Source: Novosphingobium profundi (GTDB lineage Bacteria; Pseudomonadota; Alphaproteobacteria; Sphingomonadales; Sphingomonadaceae). From it: 34,927 bases of DNA. The stretch lies in contig NZ_JABWCU010000031.1 in NCBI RefSeq assembly GCF_018491765.1, positions 1-34,927 of the forward strand, read 5' to 3'. Within the stretch, counting starts at the first letter, position 1, and every line of letters starts with the position of its first letter. Under the pieces are notes generated by a model that was not told the origin of the DNA, ran no database searches, and saw only the letters and a program-made list of their open reading frames with translations. A program made the position numbers and the translations under genes. Below are positions 7,874 through 14,488 of this stretch, in pieces.

Positions 7874-8535
7874 CGATAGTGCTCGTGGTGCCGGTGGTGG
7901 TGACTGGCGGTGATCAGCCAGTGGCCGAGCCGCGAATGGACGAGGGCGCGCGGGAAGATTTCCCATCCCATGTGGTTGGTAATGCCCATCACGGTCATGA
8001 TCGTGAGGACCAGTCCGAGCATCGCGACGTGGATCGGAACGAGGAAGACGAGCGCGGGGATCACCACCGCGCCGGTCACCGCCTCGATCGGATGGAAGCT
8101 CATCGCCGCCCAGGCCGTGGGCGGGCGGCTCTGGTGGTGTACCGCATGGGCAAGACGGAACACGCGCGGGACATGCATCCAGCGATGGGTCCAGTAGAAC
8201 CAGGTGTCGTGCGCGAAGAGGAACAGGACCAGCGAAAGCGGCATCCACCACGCAGGGTAAGCCGAGGCGTCGGTGTAGATGCGCGTCCAGCCCCTGGCCT
8301 GCCAGCCCCAGGCGACGATCCCGGCGGGCAGCCCGTAGATTGCGGCGGACAGCAGCGAGTAGCCGATCTCGCGCCGGATCTGCGCGCCCATGCCCCGGTA
8401 GAGGCCGGGGCGCACGCGCTGCGTGACAAGGGCGAAGAGCCCCGAGGTCGCAAGATACCGCAGGCCCACGATCGCGGTCATCGCCAACGCGGAGGCGAGA
8501 AGGGCCCAGAGGCCGGGAGCGGAAAGCGGACCCAT
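7801..8535 (-). CDS. sterol desaturase / fatty acid hydroxylase superfamily membrane protein
   Basis: A 244-residue integral membrane di-iron hydroxylase. Histidine clusters expected for PF04116 are all present: H109 in AHDTWFYWTHRWMH (with H117 and H121), HAVHH (H130, H133, H134), H188 in TNHMGWE, and the C-terminal SHHHRHHEHY (212-219). Four or so hydrophobic segments surround them. Family members use O2 to hydroxylate or desaturate sterols, carotenoids or fatty acyl lipids in the cytoplasmic membrane; the substrate here is unknown. The end of the gene overlaps the DUF2141 gene by 73 bases. The start at 8535 is the first ATG in frame, with weak ribosome-site support. Confidence 0.93.
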   Translation of the reverse strand: MGPLSAPGLWALLASALAMTAIVGLRYLATSGLFALVTQRVRPGLYRGMGAQIRREIGYSLLSAAIYGLPAGIVAWGWQARGWTRIYTDASAYPAWWMPLSLVLFLFAHDTWFYWTHRWMHVPRVFRLAHAVHHQSRPPTAWAAMSFHPIEAVTGAVVIPALVFLVPIHVAMLGLVLTIMTVMGITNHMGWEIFPRALVHSRLGHWLITASHHHRHHEHYRCNYGLYFRFWDHLCGTDRGLSAP

Positions 8536-8571
8536 GGCCCATGTCTAGGCGCGGCAGGGCCCAAACGGCAA

Positions 8572-8603
8572 GGAGCCGCGCGCAAAAGAATGCACGCGGC
8601 TCC
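8572..8603 (-). terminator. hairpin terminator after the RNA helicase gene
   Basis: A perfect 9-bp inverted repeat, GGAGCCGCG (8572-8580) with CGCGGCTCC (8595-8603), encloses a 14-base loop about 40 bases past the helicase stop. On the minus strand it is followed by a short T-containing tract (TTGCCGTTT), so intrinsic termination is plausible but not ideal. Confidence 0.55.
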
Positions 8604-8644
8604 CTGGTTCGTTTCGGAAGCTCCCCGCTCAGGCAGGGCGCCGA

Positions 8645-10171
8645 TCAGCTGGCGCGGCGAACCGCGCCCTTGTGCGTGCCCACGCTGCTGCCGCCACGGG
8701 GGCGGAAGCGACGCTTGCGCTGGCCTTCGCCGCCTTCGGCCGCGCGTTCGCCGCCACGTTCTCCACGCGGGGCTTCGCGGCGTTCGCCGCGCGGGGCATC
8801 CTCGCGGCGACGCTCGCCCGAGCCTTCGCCCGCGGCGCGGTCACGCCGCGGCTGGCCACCGCCCGAACGGCCACCACCCGAGCGACCTCCGCCCGAACGG
8901 CCCGAACCGCCATTGCTGCGGCCGCCACCACCCGAACGGCCCTGGCCCTGTGCCGGTTCGGCGGGGCGACGGCTGGGGGCGGGCAGGCGGCGTGCTTCGA
9001 CGACGAAGTCCTCGGGCAGGCCGAGCGCGGTCAGCTTGACGCGGGTCAGGCGCTCGATGTCGCGGATGTAGGGTTTTTCGTCGGGTGCGATGAAGCTCAC
9101 CGCCACGCCGTCGGCGCCCGCGCGCGCGGTGCGCCCGATGCGGTGGACGTACTGCTCGGGTACGTTCGGGATCTCGAAGTTGTAGACGTGCGAAACGCCC
9201 GAGACGTCGATGCCGCGCGCGGCGATGTCGGTCGCGACGAGGACGCGCACGGTGCCCTGGCGGAAGCCGCCGAGCGCGGCGGTGCGCTGGGCCTGGCTCT
9301 TGTTGCCGTGGATCGCGGCGGCCGGGATGCCGGCGGCGACGAGGTGGCGTACCACGCGGTCCGCGCCGTGCTTGGTGCGGGTGAACACGAGCGCGCGGTC
9401 GATCGCACCGTGCTCGGCCTTCTCGGCGGCGTCGGGGGCCAGGCCTTCACGCAGGCGGATGGTGAGCAGCGCCTGCTTCTCGGCCTGGTTGATGAAAGTC
9501 GCGTACTGTTCGACGCGCTCGGCCGTGGTCGACTGCGGGGCGACTTCGACCTTGACCGGGTTGTTGATGAACTGCTTGCCAAGCTCCGCAATCGCCTGGG
9601 GCATGGTGGCGGAGAAGAACAGGCTCTGGCGCTGCTTGGGGAGCAGAGCGGCAACGCGCTTGAGCGGCACGATGAAGCCCAGGTCCATCATCTGGTCGGC
9701 TTCGTCGAGCACGAAGATCTCGACGTGCTTGAGCGTCAGCGCACGGCTGTCGATGAGGTCGAGCAGACGGCCGGGGGTCGCCACCAGCACGTCGCAGCCG
9801 CGCTCGAGCGCACGGGCCTGCTTGCCCGCGGGCACGCCGCCGAACACGCACTGGATCGTGAGGTTCAGGAACTTGGCGTAGCCGCGCATGTTGTCGGCGA
9901 TCTGCGCGGCAAGCTCGCGCGTGGGCGAGAGCACCAGCATGCGGCAGCCCGCGTTCTGGCGCGGCTTGGGCTCGGCGGCGAGGCGGTGCAGCGAGGGCAG
10001 CGAGAAGGCGGCCGTCTTGCCGGTGCCGGTCTGCGCGATGCCAAGCAGGTCGCGGCCCTCGAGCAGTGCGGGGATCGACTTCTGCTGGATCGGCGAGGGA
10101 TCGGTATAGCCCTTGGCCTCGAGCGCACGCAGCAGGGGCTCGGCCAGGCCAAGGTCGTTAAAATAGGACAT
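8645..10171 (-). CDS. rhlE: DEAD-box ATP-dependent RNA helicase, RhlE type
   Basis: A 508-residue RNA helicase with every core motif in order: F-x(n)-Q motif (SPIQQ near residue 29), motif I AQTGTGKT (46-53), Ia PTREL, Ib ATPGRL, II DEAD, III SAT, IV-V ending ATDIAARGID, and VI HRIGRTARAG. The core ends near residue 385. The C-terminal ~110 residues are a low-complexity Arg/Gly/Ser tail with repeated RSGGG units, then basic KRRFRPRGG, likely an RNA-binding extension. RhlE-type enzymes remodel structured RNA in ribosome assembly and mRNA decay, particularly in the cold. The ATG at 10171 matches family N-termini (MSYFNDLGL). The upstream 300-base gap is long enough for a regulated 5' leader. 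Confidence 0.97.
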   Translation of the reverse strand: MSYFNDLGLAEPLLRALEAKGYTDPSPIQQKSIPALLEGRDLLGIAQTGTGKTAAFSLPSLHRLAAEPKPRQNAGCRMLVLSPTRELAAQIADNMRGYAKFLNLTIQCVFGGVPAGKQARALERGCDVLVATPGRLLDLIDSRALTLKHVEIFVLDEADQMMDLGFIVPLKRVAALLPKQRQSLFFSATMPQAIAELGKQFINNPVKVEVAPQSTTAERVEQYATFINQAEKQALLTIRLREGLAPDAAEKAEHGAIDRALVFTRTKHGADRVVRHLVAAGIPAAAIHGNKSQAQRTAALGGFRQGTVRVLVATDIAARGIDVSGVSHVYNFEIPNVPEQYVHRIGRTARAGADGVAVSFIAPDEKPYIRDIERLTRVKLTALGLPEDFVVEARRLPAPSRRPAEPAQGQGRSGGGGRSNGGSGRSGGGRSGGGRSGGGQPRRDRAAGEGSGERRREDAPRGERREAPRGERGGERAAEGGEGQRKRRFRPRGGSSVGTHKGAVRRAS

Positions 10172-10478
10172 TCACGTCACTTTCAAATTTTCATGCAGTT
10201 GCGCGCTGAAAACGTCGAAGCAAGCGCGCGCACGGCAAGGTGTCGTTCGGGCGACCCTGCGTGAAGAAGGAAGCTTGGTTCAAGGGCAACCGCTCGTCCG
10301 GGCCGGTTACGGGATTTTCCGGCTTCCTGCCGGCCCCGTGACCTCACGCCGCTCGCGGACTGCGGCGCAGAATCAGACTGCGCGCGCCGGTTGCTGGAGG
10401 GGCAGATAAGAGGCATTTGTGGAAAACGCAAGATAATTGCGCTTGGCACGGTGATCGTAACGTGCTGGCCTGCGCGCC
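10172..10478. promoter_or_regulatory. divergent intergenic region between rhlE and the DUF1289 gene
   Basis: About 300 bases with no convincing gene. It must hold the promoters of both divergent genes. A perfect 7-bp inverted repeat, GGGCCGG (10300-10306) with CCGGCCC (10330-10336), lies in the probable helicase leader. The part nearest the DUF1289 gene (about 10405-10440) is AT-richer and is the likeliest promoter zone. I could not place firm -35/-10 boxes. Confidence 0.4.
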
Positions 10479-10682
10479 ATGACCCCGGTTCCCTCGCCCT
10501 GCCTGAACATTTGCGCGCTCGATGCCGAACGGCACCAATGCCGCAGTTGCGGGCGCACGATCAAGGAGATCGTCGCCTGGCCCGGGCTCGACGAGGTGGG
10601 CAAGCGTGCGGTCTGGGCGCGGCTGGAGGCGGCTGGGAAGGTCGGTTCCAGTGTTTTGAAGGATGAGGAAAGGAAAGGATGA
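10479..10682 (+). CDS. DUF1289 domain small cysteine protein
   Basis: A 67-residue protein that matches the DUF1289 pattern: PCLNICALD near the N-terminus, then CRSCGRTIKEIVAW and a final KRAVWARLE helix. The three or four conserved cysteines (C9, C13, C21, C24) probably bind a metal ion. Function is unassigned; family members are widespread in proteobacteria as small stand-alone proteins. The start ATG at 10479 has no clear ribosome site, though the N-terminus (MTPVPSPC) fits homologues. A longer frame in another register over the same bases (10391-10666) is a shadow. Confidence 0.88.
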   Translation: MTPVPSPCLNICALDAERHQCRSCGRTIKEIVAWPGLDEVGKRAVWARLEAAGKVGSSVLKDEERKG

Positions 10683-10897
10683 TTTCGTGGGGCAGGGCCC
10701 CTCGAGCTCCCAAGACCGTCTGGGGCAGTTGCGGCCCGACGCATCCGGCCAAAGCCGAGCCCGACGGTATACGGGGGCAAGGGGTAGTAAGCCTCATGGG
10801 TTCCGAGATTTTATCGCAGTAGCATCGGAGATAGACAATCAATGCCCATTCAATGTCGATGTTGACGGCATTTGCGAAGTAAATCTACCTATCTCGC

Positions 10898-11326
10898 ATG
10901 CGACATCAACTCACCGGTAATGCGGGCCTATACCATGTAGCGAGAGAACTGTCCCGGCGTGGCTGGCACGTCATGCCGACAGTGCGGAACGCTCGTGGCG
11001 CCGACCTTTATGCTGCAATGGATGATGAGACACACGTATTGCCGATTCAATCAAAGGCCTTGTCAAAGCGAGCTCCTGTGCCCTTGGGCAAGTCTCTCGA
11101 TAGCCTGCGCACTTTGTGGTGGGTTATCACAATCAACGCAAATACGGCTTGCCCGAAATGCTATGTAATGACGCTAGATGAGGTGAAGGCAAATGCTCAT
11201 CGAGGCGAGAGGGATGGTAGGGTGTCATTCTGGCTTCAACCAAAATCCTATGAACAGCCTGAATTTGAGGAAGCATGGCAGCGCTTGGGAAATCCGCTTC
11301 AGGATTCCAGCAAAATAGACGTCTAA
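10898..11326 (+). CDS. orphan hypothetical protein, possible PD-(D/E)XK nuclease-fold
   Basis: A 142-residue cytoplasmic protein with no signal or membrane segment. The N-terminus (LTGNAGLYHVARELSRRGW) suggests a helix followed by RNARGADLYAA, a strand reading VLPIQSKALSK, and a conserved-looking WWVITINANT. The spacing of D36 and Q51-x-K53 matches the D...(E/Q)xK signature of PD-(D/E)XK nuclease folds, as in other small restriction- or resolvase-like proteins. That assignment is inference; no family name is certain. The region is visibly lower in GC than its neighbours and the ATG has only a weak ribosome site, both pointing to transfer. It stands alone, 215 bases after DUF1289, and faces the convergent mmcB gene. 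Confidence 0.75.
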   Translation: MRHQLTGNAGLYHVARELSRRGWHVMPTVRNARGADLYAAMDDETHVLPIQSKALSKRAPVPLGKSLDSLRTLWWVITINANTACPKCYVMTLDEVKANAHRGERDGRVSFWLQPKSYEQPEFEEAWQRLGNPLQDSSKIDV

Positions 11327-11455
11327 CTTCGGCGCGTGATAGCGTCCATTGATTGTCGGGTTGTCTCGGCTGGTCGGAAAAATAGGTAATAACAAGAAAA
11401 TTCGGCCCCAACGTCTCTTTCTAAGTCGGACGGCCGAGGTATTTCGGGTAATAAC

Positions 11456-11965
11456 TCAACTCTCGCGATCCCACATCTGCGTTTCCGGATCGGCCGCGAC
11501 GACCAGGCGCCTGAGCGCGGTGCGGGCAAGGCGTTCGACTTCGACCTTGCGGCGCGCGGCGGCCATCTGGCGCAAGGGGGCGGGGCGCAGGATCTCGGCG
11601 TCGTAGCCGTCAGCGACGATCACCCCGCAGGTTTCGGGCAGGAAGGCCTCGGTCTCGAGCGGGGCGCGGTCGAGCGTGGGGGGCAGGGCCCAGTAGAAGC
11701 GGTCGCAGAATTCAAGGTAGTCGGTCCACTTGCCATCGCCCAGGAGGTCGGCGCGGCTGACCTTGATCTCGACCAGGATCACCTGCCCGCGCGCGTCGAT
11801 TCCCATGAGATCGGCGCGCCGGCCGTTGCGCAGCATCATTTCGGGCAGGCACCAGATTGCGTTGCGCGCGAAGAGGCGCGAGACCCCGCGCACGACGTCG
11901 CTCGAGACGGGAGAGGGCGCGCCTGCGAGCGCGGGATCGAGAAAAGGCGAATCGGCATCGGACAT
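11456..11965 (-). CDS. mmcB: MmcB family DNA repair protein
   Basis: A 169-residue protein matching the MmcB family (formerly DUF1052-like), first linked to DNA-damage survival in Caulobacter. It has a PD-(D/E)XK nuclease-type core: RRADLMGID (D52), then VILVEIKVS (E66, K68) and a downstream helix DLLGDGKWTDYLEFCDRFYWALP that is highly characteristic. It probably acts as a nuclease or nuclease-like protein in repair of DNA crosslinks. The ATG at 11965 gives MSDADSP and a family-typical length. It may be LexA-controlled in relatives, but I could not place a binding site in the short gap upstream. Confidence 0.9.
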   Translation of the reverse strand: MSDADSPFLDPALAGAPSPVSSDVVRGVSRLFARNAIWCLPEMMLRNGRRADLMGIDARGQVILVEIKVSRADLLGDGKWTDYLEFCDRFYWALPPTLDRAPLETEAFLPETCGVIVADGYDAEILRPAPLRQMAAARRKVEVERLARTALRRLVVAADPETQMWDRES

Positions 11966-12058
11966 GCCGCAAGCATAAGAACAAAATGGGAACTTGGGAA
12001 GCTGCTGCGCCGTACCGTGTCTGCCGGGCTGCGCTCGGGCCTCATTCTCGGGCCACGT

Positions 12059-12487
12059 TCAAGCCATCCGGCGGGTGGTACCTTCGGCGCTGAGAGCGAG
12101 GTGCAGCAGTCCGTCGCGCGTGCGCACGAATTCGTTCCACAAGGCGAGCGCGGCGGCCTGCGGGTGCGCGCCGCGAGCGAGCGCGGCGAGGAGCGCGCTG
12201 AGGCCCGATTCCATGATCGCGGAGAGATCCTCGATACCCTGTTCGGCCATCGCGCGGCGCGGACCGGAGGCATCGCGCACGTGCGCGGGAAAGGCGCGGA
12301 TCGCTTGGCTGAGCGCTGGGCAGGGTGTTCCGGCAATGCTCGCAACGGCCTGCGCGGCGTCGTGCAGCGCGGACCATTTCATCGAAAGAGCACTGGCCGA
12401 CCCGTTGCCGAACTGGGCGCGCCCCGACCGCCCCAGTGCGGCGCTGGCAGGGGCAAACGTGCCCGGCTTGTTCGGAGTCGCATCCAT
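12059..12487 (-). CDS. hypothetical protein
   Basis: A 142-residue, alanine-rich helical protein from the ATG at 12487, preceded by GGA at a proper distance. An upstream in-frame start at 12520 would add 11 residues without ribosome-site support. No signal peptide or membrane segment and no motif I recognise. Features seen are MKWSALHDAAQAVASIAG, a second helix around AMAEQGIEDLSAIMESGL and LWNEFVRTRDGLLHLAL, suggesting a small helical bundle. It is probably a lineage-restricted sphingomonad protein. It lies 93 bases upstream of mmcB on the same strand, so shared transcription is possible. Confidence 0.6.
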   Translation of the reverse strand: MDATPNKPGTFAPASAALGRSGRAQFGNGSASALSMKWSALHDAAQAVASIAGTPCPALSQAIRAFPAHVRDASGPRRAMAEQGIEDLSAIMESGLSALLAALARGAHPQAAALALWNEFVRTRDGLLHLALSAEGTTRRMA

Positions 12488-12641
12488 ATATGTTCCGTTT
12501 AGCCGCTCTCGGCTTGCCAATTTCCTAACCGGGCGGCGGCGGAGCCGGAACCAGGCGTCCGGAACGCTTCAACTTTCGCGCGCGCTTGCGTCGAATTGGC
12601 GCTGGCGCAGATGCAAATGCTCTGCTAGGCGGCGCTTTGTT

Positions 12642-12718
<77 letters not shown>

Positions 12719-12723
12719 CCACT

Positions 12724-12750
12724 GCAAATCCTCGTTTCACAAGGATTTGC
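12724..12750 (+). terminator. hairpin just after tRNA-Arg
   Basis: A perfect 9-bp inverted repeat GCAAATCCT (12724-12732) with AGGATTTGC (12742-12750), 9-base loop, followed by TTCTAG. It begins six bases after the tRNA CCA end and is a plausible transcription terminator, although the T tract is short. Confidence 0.5.
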
Positions 12751-12833
12751 TTCTAGAAAGTGGCGGCGAAAAAGCACTTAGATCAACCTTGAAATTCGGC
12801 CCGTGAAGCAATTTTGTCGCGCGGAGCAAGTGA

Positions 12834-13091
12834 ATGGCGACGCTTAGCAAGCGTGGGAAGCGCTGGTCGGTGCAGATACGGCGGCAAGGATTTCCAGCGC
12901 AGAGCAAGACCTTTTCGAGGCATTCGGACGCCAAAGCGTGGGCAGTCGAAATCGAAGGGCGTTGGAACTACCAAGCGCGCGCACTGGGCAGTCCGCGGCG
13001 TTCGGGCACGGCGGCGGGAAATGGCAGGGTCTTGGCCGAACCTTGTGCGCTTTTTGCTGCGCGCCCGTCGAAGCTGGGCACCTATGGGTGA
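12834..13091 (+). pseudogene. N-terminal remnant of a tyrosine-recombinase integrase
   Basis: An 85-codon frame whose first ~40 residues (MATLSKRGKRWSVQIRRQGF, then SKTFSRHSDAKAWAVEIEGR) match the arm-type DNA-binding N-terminus of phage/island integrases. After that the sequence becomes arginine/alanine-rich nonsense and stops. No core-binding or catalytic domain (R...HxxR...Y) appears in any frame downstream before the RND operon. A ribosome-site-like GGAG precedes the ATG. Its place directly behind tRNA-Arg(CCG) is the classic attachment arrangement, so this is most likely the scar of a lost integrative element. Seen: N-terminal similarity and truncation. Inferred: loss of an element. Confidence 0.75.
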
Positions 13092-13150
13092 TTCACCAGG
13101 TCGCATGATGCCGGAGCATATGTTCGGGAGATGTTCGGAAAGGTCGTTCT
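13092..13150. other. non-coding stretch between integrase stub and the RND-1 control region
   Basis: No gene is visible. GC content begins to fall here and reaches a marked minimum at about 13140-13260. It may be part of the degraded integrated element. Confidence 0.5.
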
Positions 13151-13181
13151 TGCAATCAATTGCATAATAGTTATGCAATTG
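13151..13181. promoter_or_regulatory. candidate repressor operator (11-bp perfect inverted repeat)
   Basis: Arms CAATTGCATAA (13157-13167) and TTATGCAATTG (13171-13181) form a perfect inverted repeat around a 3-base centre TAG. An additional half-site TGCAAT at 13151-13156 pairs with ATTGCA at 13159-13164, so the hexamer occurs three times within 31 bases. It lies 60-90 bases upstream of the candidate RND-1 promoter. The dyad size suits a TetR- or MarR-type dimer. A role as a terminator hairpin is less likely, as no T tract follows. Confidence 0.5.
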
Positions 13182-13230
13182 TCTTTATTGAATTAAGTAA
13201 AAATAAGAAAAATTAATAATAATTACTGAA

Positions 13231-13268
13231 ACAACTATGTTGTTGATTTGAATAACCTCTTCTATTCT
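13231..13268 (+). promoter_or_regulatory. candidate promoter of RND operon 1
   Basis: A -35-like TTGTTG (13240-13245), a 17-base spacer and a -10-like TATTCT (13263-13268) precede the TTG start of the adaptor gene by 35 bases. A second small dyad, ACAAC-TAT-GTTGT (13231-13243), overlaps the -35 box and could be another operator. Placed by eye only. Confidence 0.4.
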
Positions 13269-13303
13269 CCTCTTGGGGTGGATTCGTTCGAGGGGTATTC
13301 GCA

Positions 13304-14485
13304 TTGCCTTTCTGTCGATATCTCAGCAGCTTCTTGCTGTGTGCCGTCGTTCTGCCGCTCTCAGTCGCGGGGTGTGGGTCCCCGCAGGAGGCCAAGGCAC
13401 CGCCCCCCGCGCCCGTGGTGACAATCACCGTCGGCACGCAGCCCGTTCCCAACATCATCGAGGCGCCGGGACGCATCGAGGCGATGCGCACTGCGGAAGT
13501 GCGCGCGCGGACCGACGGGATCGTGCTGCGCCGGCTCTATGCGGAAGGAGCGGCGGTCACGGCAGGCCAGCCGCTGTTCCAGATCGACCCGAGCGACAAC
13601 CGCGCGCAAGTTCAGGCGGCGCAAGCCAACCTGCAGCGCGCGCTGGCCGCGCGTTCCAACCTCGCCTCGATCGTCAAGCGCTACGAGCCGCTGATCAAGG
13701 AGCGCGCGGTGAGTGCGCAGGAATACGAATCGGCGCAGTCCGAAATGCAGCAGGCCGAGGCACAGGTCGCCCAGTCGCGCGCCGCGCTCGACCGCGCGAA
13801 ACTGCAGATGGGCTACACCACCGTGCGCGCGCCGATCGCGGGCCGGGTGGGCAGCGCGCAAGTGACCGAAGGCGCGCTGGTGAGCGGCGCGGGCGGCACG
13901 CTGATGACACGGGTCGACCAGGTTTCGCCGGTCTACGCGGTCTTCCCGATCTCGAACGCGCAGATCCTCACCATCCAGAAGCGGGTGCGTGCGGGCGAGA
14001 TCTCGCTCGATTCAATTTCGCGCGTGGCGGTCAAGCTGGTGCTCGAGGACGGCTCGCTGTTCGGCCCGGTCGGCCACCTCGACTTTGCGGGGACGGTGAT
14101 CAAGCCCGATACCGGCAGCCAGACCGTGCGCGCGACCTTCCCGAATCCCGGGGGGCTGCTGCGTCCAGGGCAGTTCATCACCGGGCGCATGGAGGCAGGG
14201 CAGGTACTTGCCGGCATAGTGATCCCCGCCCGCGCGGTCCAGCTCAAGGGTGAACAGGCGAGCGTTTCGGTGCTGCAGAAGGACGGCAGCGTCGTCATCC
14301 GGCCGGTCACGCTGGGCAATCTCGATGCGGGCAACTGGATCGTGCGTTCGGGCCTGCAGCCGGGGGAAAAGGTCATCGTCGAGGGCTGGCAGAAACTGCG
14401 CCCGGGACAGAAGGCGAAAGCGGTCGGCGCGGGCGCGAAAGGTGCGCCCGCTCCCCAGAAGGCCCAACCGCAGACGGGAGCCTGA
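13304..14485 (+). CDS. RND efflux periplasmic adaptor (membrane fusion) lipoprotein, operon 1
   Basis: A 393-residue MexA/AcrA-type adaptor. Residues 1-23 form a lipoprotein signal with lipobox SVAGC (Cys at 24). The following order is typical: beta-barrel/lipoyl half (EAPGRIEAMRTAEVRARTDG), long alpha-hairpin (about 95-160, with SNLASIVKRYEPLIKERAVS), lipoyl return (TTVRAPIAGRVG) and beta-barrel/membrane-proximal domains. It bridges the inner-membrane pump and the outer-membrane channel. The start is TTG at 13304: it has a GAGGGG site 9 bases upstream and gives a clean signal peptide, while no ATG or GTG is available. Three bases separate its stop from the permease ATG. A rare TTG start may keep expression low. 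Confidence 0.96.
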   Translation: MPFCRYLSSFLLCAVVLPLSVAGCGSPQEAKAPPPAPVVTITVGTQPVPNIIEAPGRIEAMRTAEVRARTDGIVLRRLYAEGAAVTAGQPLFQIDPSDNRAQVQAAQANLQRALAARSNLASIVKRYEPLIKERAVSAQEYESAQSEMQQAEAQVAQSRAALDRAKLQMGYTTVRAPIAGRVGSAQVTEGALVSGAGGTLMTRVDQVSPVYAVFPISNAQILTIQKRVRAGEISLDSISRVAVKLVLEDGSLFGPVGHLDFAGTVIKPDTGSQTVRATFPNPGGLLRPGQFITGRMEAGQVLAGIVIPARAVQLKGEQASVSVLQKDGSVVIRPVTLGNLDAGNWIVRSGLQPGEKVIVEGWQKLRPGQKAKAVGAGAKGAPAPQKAQPQTGA

Positions 14486-14488
14486 GCC

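Noticed and set aside
10373..10780. Minus-strand frame opposite DUF1289
   Set aside because: Covers the DUF1289 gene antisense and has no ribosome site or recognisable motif.
13140..13265. AT-rich segment considered as a replication origin
   Set aside because: No initiator-box array, replication or partition gene nearby; its position fits a promoter/operator region.
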